From: Polycladidibacter hongkongensis
GTDB taxonomy: Bacteria > Pseudomonadota > Alphaproteobacteria > Rhizobiales > Stappiaceae
Direction of reading: 5' to 3'
Length of the DNA stretch: 64,000 bases
Assembly: GCF_001561995.1 (NCBI RefSeq)
Contig: NZ_LLWC01000010.1
Span: 62,001 to 126,000 of the forward strand
Of this stretch, positions 27,929-35,467 are shown piece by piece. Below the pieces are notes generated by a model. That model was not told the DNA's origin. It ran no database searches and worked only from the letters and a program-made list of their open reading frames with translations. How positions within the stretch are numbered: the first letter of the stretch is position 1; the number at the start of each line of letters is the position of its first letter. Position numbers and translations under genes: made by a program.

Positions 27929-30715
27929 ATGAGCTTATATACAGACTACCTAGAAGAAATCGAAACCCGCAAGGCAGATGGCCTGCACCCGAAACCAATT
28001 GAAGATGGGGCGTTGGTTGGTGAACTGATTGCGCAGATTAAAGATACGGGCAATGAGCACCGCGAAAGCTCGCTAAACTTTTTTATCTACAACACCCTGC
28101 CCGGCACCACCAGCGCTGCAGGCGTGAAGGCGCAGTTCCTTAAAGAGATCATTTTGGGTCAAGCTAACCTAAGCGAAATCACCGCTGATTTTGCTTTAGA
28201 ATTGCTTTCACACATGAAGGGTGGTCCATCTGTTGAGGTTCTACTTGATCTGGCGCTTGGAGATGATGCCGCGATTGCTGCCAAGGCTGCTGACGTATTG
28301 AAGACGCAAGTGTTCTTGTACGATGCTGACACGGATCGTCTTGCTGCGGCGTTTAAAGCAGGCAACGCAGTTGCCAAAGACATTTTGGAAAGTTACGCAA
28401 AAGCCGAGTTCTTCACCAAGCTTCCAGACGTAGAAGAAGAGATTAAGGTTGTTACCTTCATCGCTGGTGAAGGTGATATCTCTACCGACCTGCTTTCTCC
28501 GGGCAATCAGGCGCATTCCCGCTCTGACCGCGAGCTACACGGCAAGTGCATGATTTCGCCTGAAGCACAAGCAGAAATTCAGGAGCTGCAAAAAGCAAAC
28601 CCAGATGCCCGCGTGATGCTGATTGCAGAAAAAGGCACCATGGGTGTTGGCTCTTCGCGCATGTCCGGCGTGAACAACGTTGCCCTTTGGGCCGGCAAAC
28701 AGGCCAGCCCCTACGTTCCTTTTGTCAATATTGCACCGGTTGTTGCAGGCACCAACGGCATTTCGCCAATCTTCCTGACAACTGTTGGTGTGACCGGCGG
28801 TATCGGCCTTGATCTGAAAAACTGGGTCAAGAAGCTGGATGCAGAGGGCAATCCGGTGCTGGACGAGAATGGCGATCCTGAGCTGGAACAAGCCTACTCC
28901 GTTGAAACCGGCAAGATTTTGACCATCAACACCAAGACTAAAAAGCTGTATGACGGTGACACAGAGCTTGTTGATGTCGCCTCTGCTTTCACTCCTCAAA
29001 AAGTTGAGTTCATGAAAGCTGGCGGCTCCTATGCTGTGGTGTTTGGCAAGAAGCTGCAGACATTTGCCTCTGAAACTCTGGGCATTGAGCTGAAATCCGC
29101 TTTTGCGCCTTCCAAAGAGATCTCCATTGATGGTCAGGGCTTGACCGCTGTCGAGAAGATCTTCAACCGCAACGCAGTTGGCACCACGCCGGGTGCAACG
29201 CTGCACGCCGGCTCTGATGTGCGCGTTAAGGTCAACATTGTCGGTTCGCAGGACACCACTGGCCTAATGACCTCGCAAGAGCTGGAGTCCATGGCGGCTA
29301 CTGTCATCTCTCCAACTGTTGATGGCGCTTACCAGTCTGGCTGTCACACCGCATCTGTTTGGGATTTGAAGGCGCAGGCCAACATTCCGAAACTGATGAA
29401 GTTTATGAACAAGTTCGGTCTGATCACCGCGCGTGATCCAAAAGGCGTCTATCACGCCATGACCGACGTGATCCACAAGGTGCTTAACGACATCACTGTG
29501 GATGATTGGGACATCATCATCGGCGGTGACAGTCACACCCGCATGTCAAAAGGTGTGGCCTTTGGTGCTGATTCCGGCACCGTTGCGCTGGCACTGGCCA
29601 CTGGCGAAGCCACCATGCCAATTCCAGAGTCCGTCAAGGTGACCTTTAAAGGCACCATGAAAGACCATATGGATTTCCGCGATGTGGTGCACGCAACCCA
29701 GGCGCAAATGCTGCAGCAGCACGGTGATAACGTCTTCCAAGGCCGAATCATCGAAGTGCATATCGGCACCCTGCTGGCCGACCAAGCCTTTACCTTCACC
29801 GACTGGACGGCAGAAATGAAGGCCAAGGCCTCCATCTGTATTTCCAATGATGATGCGCTTATCGGTTCCCTGCTGCTGGCCAAAAGCCGCATCCAGATCA
29901 TGATCGACAAAGGCATGGACAATGACGCCAAGGTGCTGGCTGGCCTGATCGCCAAAGCCGACAGGCGCATTGCTGAAATCAAATCTGGCGAGAAATCCGC
30001 CCTCACCCCGGATGATAATGCCAAGTACTTCGCCGAGGTTGTGGTGGATCTGGATCAGATTGATGAACCGATGATCGCCGATCCGGATGTCAACAATGAC
30101 GACGTGTCCAAGCGGTACACCCACGATACCATCCGTCCGGTTTCCTACTATGGCGGCGACAAGAAGGTTGATCTGGGCTTTGTTGGCTCTTGCATGGTGC
30201 ACAAAGGCGACATGAAAATTGTGGCCCAAATGCTGAAAAATCTGGAAGAGCAAACCGACAAGGTGGAGTTCAAGGCCCCGCTCGTCGTTGCAGCGCCAAC
30301 CTACAACATCATTGACGAGCTGAAGGAAGAAGGCGACTGGAGCATCTTGCAGAAGTACTCCGGCTTCGAATTCGACGATGCTGCCCCGAAAAACACCGCG
30401 CGCACCGAATACGAGAACATTCTCTATCTGGAGCGTCCGGGATGTAACCTATGCATGGGCAACCAAGAGAAAGCCGCGAAGGGTGACACAGTGCTTGCCA
30501 CTTCAACGCGTCTGTTTAAAGGCCGCGTCGTGGAGGATTCCGCGCAGAAAAAAGGCGAGTCACTGCTCGCATCCACACCTGTTGTGGTGCTCTCGGCCAT
30601 CCTTGGGCGCACACCAACTCTTGAAGAGTACAAGGCTGCGGTGAAGGGCATTGACCTGACCAAGTTTGCCCCGCCATTGCAAAAGCCGCTGGATAGCCGC
30701 TCGGTGCATTTCTAG
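27929..30715 (+). CDS. acnB: Aconitate hydratase B / 2-methylisocitrate dehydratase, long form
   Basis: TCA-cycle enzyme that interconverts citrate and isocitrate via a [4Fe-4S] cluster; AcnB also acts in the methylcitrate cycle. It has 928 residues, longer than the ~865 of E. coli AcnB. The order is AcnB-type: N-terminal helical domain (1-165), swivel domain (about 170-390), then the catalytic domains. Cluster ligands are visible as IGSCMVHKGD and GCNLCMGNQ. GGDSHTRMSKGVAFGADSGT is the substrate-site region. The swivel part contains an extended stretch (about 300-345: KKLDAEGNPVLDENGDP...) absent from the E. coli enzyme. This form is what I recall from Bacteroidota, whereas alphaproteobacteria mostly use AcnA; transfer is therefore likely. 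CAGG precedes the ATG. Confidence 0.96.
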   Translation: MSLYTDYLEEIETRKADGLHPKPIEDGALVGELIAQIKDTGNEHRESSLNFFIYNTLPGTTSAAGVKAQFLKEIILGQANLSEITADFALELLSHMKGGPSVEVLLDLALGDDAAIAAKAADVLKTQVFLYDADTDRLAAAFKAGNAVAKDILESYAKAEFFTKLPDVEEEIKVVTFIAGEGDISTDLLSPGNQAHSRSDRELHGKCMISPEAQAEIQELQKANPDARVMLIAEKGTMGVGSSRMSGVNNVALWAGKQASPYVPFVNIAPVVAGTNGISPIFLTTVGVTGGIGLDLKNWVKKLDAEGNPVLDENGDPELEQAYSVETGKILTINTKTKKLYDGDTELVDVASAFTPQKVEFMKAGGSYAVVFGKKLQTFASETLGIELKSAFAPSKEISIDGQGLTAVEKIFNRNAVGTTPGATLHAGSDVRVKVNIVGSQDTTGLMTSQELESMAATVISPTVDGAYQSGCHTASVWDLKAQANIPKLMKFMNKFGLITARDPKGVYHAMTDVIHKVLNDITVDDWDIIIGGDSHTRMSKGVAFGADSGTVALALATGEATMPIPESVKVTFKGTMKDHMDFRDVVHATQAQMLQQHGDNVFQGRIIEVHIGTLLADQAFTFTDWTAEMKAKASICISNDDALIGSLLLAKSRIQIMIDKGMDNDAKVLAGLIAKADRRIAEIKSGEKSALTPDDNAKYFAEVVVDLDQIDEPMIADPDVNNDDVSKRYTHDTIRPVSYYGGDKKVDLGFVGSCMVHKGDMKIVAQMLKNLEEQTDKVEFKAPLVVAAPTYNIIDELKEEGDWSILQKYSGFEFDDAAPKNTARTEYENILYLERPGCNLCMGNQEKAAKGDTVLATSTRLFKGRVVEDSAQKKGESLLASTPVVVLSAILGRTPTLEEYKAAVKGIDLTKFAPPLQKPLDSRSVHF

Positions 30716-30793
30716 GGGCAGAGGCTCCTTACACTTCTAAGCGCGCGCTGACGTTGGTTAGCGCGTTCTTCTCTCATTGAGCCACTGTCATGA

Positions 30794-30819
30794 GCCGGGA
30801 AGCCTCTTCCCGGCTTTTT
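30794..30819 (+). terminator. Terminator of acnB
   Basis: GCCGGGAAG and CTTCCCGGC form a perfect 9-bp stem with loop CCT, followed by TTTTT. It lies about 80 bases after the acnB stop. Confidence 0.88.
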
Positions 30820-30951
30820 ATTGAGCTTACAATGCCGAACGCGAATGCACCCACAAAAGACAAGGTGCAGGCGCAGCAATTCACTTGGTAAAGATCGCAA
30901 GGGTTGTTGAATTGAAGGCAGGCGACAACACGAGCTTAACGCGCTAAAAGC

Positions 30952-30973
30952 AAAAAAGCCCCATAATGGGGCC
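30952..30973 (-). terminator. Terminator of the second tRNA-Lys
   Basis: On the minus strand GCCCC, loop ATTAT, GGGGC is followed by six T. It starts about 30 bases after the CCA end, as for the first tRNA-Lys. Confidence 0.8.
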
Positions 30974-31004
30974 TTTGAACCTCATTTTTACACCATGAGG
31001 AAAG

Positions 31005-31080
31005 TGGTGAGCCCGCACGGGTTCGAACCGTGGACCTACTGATTAAAAGTCAGTTGCTCTACCAGCTGAGCTACGGGCTC
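31005..31080 (-). tRNA. tRNA-Lys (TTT), CCA encoded, second copy
   Basis: Base-for-base the same 76-base gene as at 4543-4618, on the opposite strand: acceptor GAGCCCG/CGGGCTC, anticodon TTT, T-loop GGTTCGAACC, encoded CCA. A similar CCTCATGGT follows both copies, so the two loci share a little flanking sequence. Confidence 0.98.
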
Positions 31081-31312
31081 TTCTCTTTCAAGAGAAGAGG
31101 CGCTGTATTGCAGCGCCTGTGAGAGGTCTTCTAAGGATTTCACGGGGGGGATGCAACTAGTTTTTTGTATTTTCCACACAGCTGCTTTTTCTCTAGCGTT
31201 TTTACTGCTCTACGGGGCGTTAACCCTGCCGTTCAGCGCGCAAAGCCGCGTCTGACAGGCAGGGGAAAAAAGTAAATTTCTGTCCTGTGACAGAAATTTT
31301 CCGCTTAGCTGC

Positions 31313-32224
31313 CTAACTGGCGAAAATGAGGGCGCAGCCAATAACCACAAGACAAGCGCCGGCCCAAGCTCCCAGCGCAGGAATTTCTTTGGTTCGCCAC
31401 CATAGCAGCGGCAGCAGAATAGCCGGTGTGGTTGCCGAAAGCGTCGAGACGATCCCCACTTCCCCACCGCGCAAGGCAAACAACAACAGGGTCATGCCAA
31501 CGCCCATGCCCAGAAATGCTGAGAATGCAGATTGGGCGATCGTTTTGCCAGAAAGGGGCGAGGCAAAGCTGAATTGCTTATGTGGCAATTGCAAAAGTGC
31601 GGTCAGGCTTAGCGCCGCAATGGAGCAGCGCACCAGCGCGACGGCAACGGGGTCTGCCCCTGCCTGCATTACTGGGCGAATAAAGATGGAGCCAACCGAC
31701 TGGCTCAGCGCCGCAACAAGACCGAGCAGAACGCCAAGCCAAAGCGCGCCCTTAACGTTTTCCCAGTGGTGCAGCTGTGTTTTACGCTTGCCAAATGCAA
31801 TTGCCAGCAGCACCCCGGCAAACGTCAAGGAAACTCCAAGCACTTGGATCAGCGCCAGTTCTTCGCCCAGAAAGAGCCAGCCAAGCAATACGGAAGCTGG
31901 AGCATTTAGGGAAAACAGGATTGCGGTGCGGCGCGGCCCCATTCGGTTCAGCGTGAGAAACAGCGCGGTATCTCCAAGGAAAATACCAATAAAGCCGGAG
32001 ATGAACAATGCCGGGGCTTGTGCCACGTCCAATGTCGACCACGTACCGGTGAGCATCACATAAAGGAAAAACATGGCGGAGACGCACCACATACGCACAC
32101 AGTTAAAACCTATGGCGCCGAGCGCAGCCGAAGGAGCTGAAGAGACAAGCCCGCCGAAGGCCCAGCACGTGGCAGCCAATAGCGCTGCTATTTCATAAAT
32201 ATAGGTTTGGGAAAGAATGCTCAT
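31313..32224 (-). CDS. EamA/DMT family transporter
   Basis: Inner-membrane protein of 303 residues with ten predicted membrane helices in two five-helix EamA repeats. FISGFIGIFLGDTALFLTLNRMGP and the region near LAEE-like LFLGEELALIQVLG are typical of the first repeat, and a similar plan returns in the second. Such proteins export metabolites or amino acids, and the substrate is not predictable. The gene is alone, with a short gap after the polysaccharide lyase gene on the same strand. No strong ribosome site precedes the ATG. Confidence 0.9.
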   Translation of the reverse strand: MSILSQTYIYEIAALLAATCWAFGGLVSSAPSAALGAIGFNCVRMWCVSAMFFLYVMLTGTWSTLDVAQAPALFISGFIGIFLGDTALFLTLNRMGPRRTAILFSLNAPASVLLGWLFLGEELALIQVLGVSLTFAGVLLAIAFGKRKTQLHHWENVKGALWLGVLLGLVAALSQSVGSIFIRPVMQAGADPVAVALVRCSIAALSLTALLQLPHKQFSFASPLSGKTIAQSAFSAFLGMGVGMTLLLFALRGGEVGIVSTLSATTPAILLPLLWWRTKEIPALGAWAGACLVVIGCALIFAS

Positions 32225-32299
32225 AAAGACCAGAAAGATTCGCAGGTAGACAGAAACTGCACCTTATGCACTCCAGAGAAATATGGAAAGCAAATGCTG

Positions 32300-33427
32300 T
32301 CAGGGCGCGGTGGGTTTCACAAACAGCTCTGTGGGGTCGGTCGTGCGGCGAAAACGATCTAGGTAGAGGGTTGCATCCAGATCTTTGCGATCAAAATCGC
32401 GGTAATGGCCAAATTTGAAGTACTGGCGCACACCATCTTTCGCCACATTGCCGATTGCTCCGCTAACCCGAGCGATAAAGACACCGTTGGCCCAAATCTC
32501 GATGAGGCCACTGCCATCCGTGCCCCCGCGAATACGGTAGACCATATCGACCCAGCCTTTCGCCGGGTTTGGTAGGTCTGGTGTATCGGATAGCTCAATT
32601 TTAACCGCTTCGGTGGCAGCAAAACTCTGCGGTTCGGTCAAAAACGGAAACTTGTTGGTGTCTTGCTTGGCGATTGCCTCTTTTAGCTCATTCAAAGTGA
32701 GACCTGGTGTGAGCGCTTCGTCTGAGTTGCGTTTATTGTCATCACGGCGGCGAAAGCCATGCTGATCAAGCAATAAAAGCTGTTTAAGCTCATTGACGAA
32801 CTGTTTGAAGTCTCGCTGGTAATCGCCGCTGGCTTTCGCAACCAGCAAACGCGTGTCATTGTGCTGAACCGTGATATGAAAGACACCATTATCAAAGCGC
32901 TGCGCAAGAAACGGACTGCCGCCGGATTGCTCCTTCCACTGCCCGATTACCCAACGGGTGCTGCCTGCCGGGCGCGTATTTGAGTGTATGCGGAAGGAAA
33001 AAGCATAATAAACTTCCTCGCCAAAACGGCACCATTTATGGCGGTTTTCCCAAAGCTCGTGCTTGAGGTTGCCTTCAACGTCCAGCTCATCGCCACCACT
33101 AACAGTTATGGCCAATGCGCGCGTGCCTTCGCGGACCACTTTGTCCTCGGTATGGTACGCCGTTTGCCCTTGCAATCTGGGTTTGTCCCAGACCTCGTAG
33201 TTTGGAAAACTCGTGAAATCATCGCGCAGTGGGGTACAGTTTGGAGGTATGGGAGACTTGGCCAGGCTTGGCGCGGTTTGCGAAAGTGCCGCGCCGCTGA
33301 TAGGGAAAACCACGCAGAGCATCAACACCGCGCCTTGCAGAGCGCGCTGGGCAGAGTTTTTTATTGTCCGCCGTGCAATCCTTGCTTGCCGTGCGAAATC
33401 AAAGCACAATGTTATTTTGCAGCGCAA
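32300..33427 (-). CDS. Secreted polysaccharide lyase-like protein (heparin lyase I fold)
   Basis: Exported protein of about 375 residues. A basic N-terminus is followed by a hydrophobic signal region (about 33-50, ending SGAALSQT). The body resembles bacterial polysaccharide lyases with a jelly-roll fold: HELWENRHKWCRFGEEVYYAFSFR (about 110-130), RWVIGQWKE, and RGGTDGSGLIEIWANGVFIARVSG followed by YFKFGHYRDFD near the end. It would cleave uronic-acid-containing polysaccharide in periplasm or medium; the substrate is not known. The TTG at 33427 has GGAGG six bases upstream; an ATG at 33448 lacks a ribosome site. No polysaccharide utilisation genes are nearby. Confidence 0.82.
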   Translation of the reverse strand: MRCKITLCFDFARQARIARRTIKNSAQRALQGAVLMLCVVFPISGAALSQTAPSLAKSPIPPNCTPLRDDFTSFPNYEVWDKPRLQGQTAYHTEDKVVREGTRALAITVSGGDELDVEGNLKHELWENRHKWCRFGEEVYYAFSFRIHSNTRPAGSTRWVIGQWKEQSGGSPFLAQRFDNGVFHITVQHNDTRLLVAKASGDYQRDFKQFVNELKQLLLLDQHGFRRRDDNKRNSDEALTPGLTLNELKEAIAKQDTNKFPFLTEPQSFAATEAVKIELSDTPDLPNPAKGWVDMVYRIRGGTDGSGLIEIWANGVFIARVSGAIGNVAKDGVRQYFKFGHYRDFDRKDLDATLYLDRFRRTTDPTELFVKPTAP

Positions 33428-33520
33428 CGTGATCCTCCAAAAAGGCATTGCACTGGTTATAGTCGGGAAGCTTGCGAAAAGGCTTAGGATAATCCGCCGG
33501 ATTTTAGCGGTTCTGGCAGC

Positions 33521-34075
33521 TTAAAGGCTCTCGCTTTGGCCATAGATGAGCGCTTCCAACTCTTCAATGCTCGCGCCCAAGGCAGAGCGGGCAAGCGACT
33601 GGGGAAACCCTGCCCTTGCCAAAGACTGAAGGTCCTTGAGGCGTTGCTCTTGCGGGCTGAGGCCACGTTTGGCTTGTAAGCGGAAGGCGCCTAGGCGGCG
33701 TTTGCGCATATAGATAGCAATGGCTTTGTGCTCGTTATAACCCTGTTCAGCTTCAGCGGTTGCCTGCGTGACGCTATCTACGCCTTTGCTTGAAAGCAAC
33801 GCCCCGACTTTACGCCGTGATTGACCTTTGCGCTCGCCAGAACGCAGCTTTAGGCGGCTGTAGCTTTCATCATCGAGCAAGCCAAGCTCAGCGCAGCTGG
33901 CGATTGCTTCAGGGATAAGATGAAAATAGTCCTCTGCGAGAACGTCGTTCTCGGCGGCTCTTCGGCGTATTTTGCGGGTCAGCACCCGTTCTAGATTACG
34001 ACGCGAAGAAGCATAACGCTCTAAGTAGAACAGCGCGGCGCGAAACAGATAGTCACTCGTTATTTTTCGCGCCAC
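33521..34075 (-). CDS. recX: RecX, RecA regulatory protein
   Basis: Small cytoplasmic modulator that binds RecA filaments and limits their activity. It has 184 residues built from repeated three-helix motifs: ALFYLERYASSRRNLERVLTRKI, then CAELGLLDDESYSRLKLRSG and LARAGFPQSLARSALG. The start is GTG with only a weak ribosome site. It is not beside recA. It lies between the fpr-type gene and the polysaccharide lyase gene, all minus strand. Confidence 0.9.
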   Translation of the reverse strand: MARKITSDYLFRAALFYLERYASSRRNLERVLTRKIRRRAAENDVLAEDYFHLIPEAIASCAELGLLDDESYSRLKLRSGERKGQSRRKVGALLSSKGVDSVTQATAEAEQGYNEHKAIAIYMRKRRLGAFRLQAKRGLSPQEQRLKDLQSLARAGFPQSLARSALGASIEELEALIYGQSESL

Positions 34076-34117
34076 GCTGCTCTTTCTTACACTCTAAATT
34101 GCCAACTACGTGACGGT

Positions 34118-34930
34118 TTAGCCAACGAAGGCGCGCTCTACGACAAATTCGAGCGGCTTATTGTTTGCCCCCTCGCGCAGACCGGCCTTTTCGAGCAGGT
34201 CTTTGGTGTCGTTGATCATCTGCATGGAACCACAAATCATGCCGCGGTCTACTTCCGGGTTCAGAGGCTCAACCCCAAGGTGCTTGAAGAGCTCGCCGCT
34301 TTCGATCAGATCGGTAATCCGACCTTGGCGGGGGTAGTCTTCACGCGTTACAGAATTAAACAAACGCAGTTTTCCAGCTGCAATTTCGCCAATGAGCGGG
34401 TCATCTTTGATCTGCGCCACAAGGTCTTCACCATATTGCAACTCCGCAACCTCGCGGCACGTGTGCGTGAGGATGACGTCATCAAACTTTTCGTAGGTCT
34501 CCGGATCACGAATGATCGAGGCGAACGGGGCGATGCCGGTGCCGGTGGAGAACATGTAAAGCCGTTTGCCGGGCAGCAAGGCGTCATGCACCAATGTGCC
34601 GGTTGGTTTCTTCTTCATCAGCACCGTGTCGCCAACTTCGATCTTTTGCAGATGCTGGGTAAGCGGCCCATCCGGTACTTTGATAGAGAAGAACTCGATT
34701 TCTTCGTCCCATGAGGGACTTGCAATGGAGTAAGCGCGGTAAAGCGGCTTACCGTTGATCATCAAGCCGATCATGACGAATTCGCCAGAGCGGAACCGGA
34801 AGCTCGATGGGCGGGTGATGCGAAAACGGAAAAGACGGTCAGTATAGTGCTGAACCTCAGTTACCTTTTCGGCAAAAACATTTGCAGGGATGGCGTCGGC
34901 CACTTCCTCGCCTTTCATAGGGACATTCAT
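34118..34930 (-). CDS. fpr: Ferredoxin--NADP(+) reductase
   Basis: FAD enzyme moving electrons between NADPH and ferredoxin or flavodoxin; it serves Fe-S biogenesis and oxidative stress defence. The 270-residue protein starts at ATG 34930 with GGAG about nine bases before it; the frame is open 38 codons further but has no better site. FAD binding is shown by RAYSIASP (65-72) and the NADP domain by FSTGTGIAPF (128-136). The C-terminus VERAFVG is that of the bacterial subclass. It is monocistronic; the ~540-base upstream gap carries a 13-base direct repeat. Confidence 0.94.
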   Translation of the reverse strand: MNVPMKGEEVADAIPANVFAEKVTEVQHYTDRLFRFRITRPSSFRFRSGEFVMIGLMINGKPLYRAYSIASPSWDEEIEFFSIKVPDGPLTQHLQKIEVGDTVLMKKKPTGTLVHDALLPGKRLYMFSTGTGIAPFASIIRDPETYEKFDDVILTHTCREVAELQYGEDLVAQIKDDPLIGEIAAGKLRLFNSVTREDYPRQGRITDLIESGELFKHLGVEPLNPEVDRGMICGSMQMINDTKDLLEKAGLREGANNKPLEFVVERAFVG

Positions 34931-35467
34931 AGATTGCAACTCCAACGTCGCGACATGGTTTGATGTTGGAACAGGTTTTAACGCAAGCGACAAAAATTGC
35001 CAGACCCTGCACTTATGTGCATCTAAGGGTTTGGGGAAATTCATTCTAAGCCTAAGACAACTATTAGAAAAGCTCGGAATGAAACTGGCTAACGGGCCGT
35101 TTTTTTAGAAAAGCTCGATATTTAAGTGTTTTCTTTGATAGCTACGACAATAGGTCGCAGCCCCAGCTTTTAGAGTGGTTTGGCACCGCAAGCGCCCTCA
35201 CCTTTCGCGTAGATCGCAGCTCTTTTGCTTCGATGCAGGGATATAGATGGGAGAAAGATTGGTTTTTGAATTACCCGCCACTTGAGCCGAATAGCGAAAT
35301 GTTATCCTCCTAAGTAGTTATGGAATTATTATGAATTATTTGAAACTATGCACTTGCACGATCTCATCATTGCAGCAAATGACTGGAGGGGGATAAAGCG
35401 CGCGACGCAGCTGGCGCCATGGCGTGCCAATGCTGTGCATGTCGATGTAAATTTGCGGAGAATGGTG
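34931..35467. other. Intergenic region upstream of fpr
   Basis: 537 bases. It holds a 13-base direct repeat TTAGAAAAGCTCG at 35064-35076 and 35105-35117, and an open frame without a start codon at 35083-35313 (see separate entry). The promoter of fpr must lie in it but is not clear to me. Confidence 0.5.
35083..35313 (+). pseudogene. Startless 76-codon ORF, possible gene remnant
   Basis: An open frame ending in TAA at 35311-35313. The text looks protein-like: it is rich in Phe, Trp and Tyr, with segments such as YLSVFFDSYDN, LLEWFGTASALTFRVD and GYRWEKDWFLNYPP. The frame is closed by TGA at 35080 and has no ATG, GTG or TTG before codon 51, and no ribosome site. I do not recognise a family. 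It may be the C-terminal remains of a lost gene, or chance. Confidence 0.3.

Larger units (their letters stand above)
30716..31312. other. Intergenic region with terminators and tRNA-Lys
   Basis: Between acnB and the convergent EamA gene. It holds the acnB terminator, the terminator of tRNA-Lys, tRNA-Lys itself, and about 230 bases upstream of the tRNA with no gene that I can support (a minus frame at 31210-31479 is a shadow). Confidence 0.6.
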
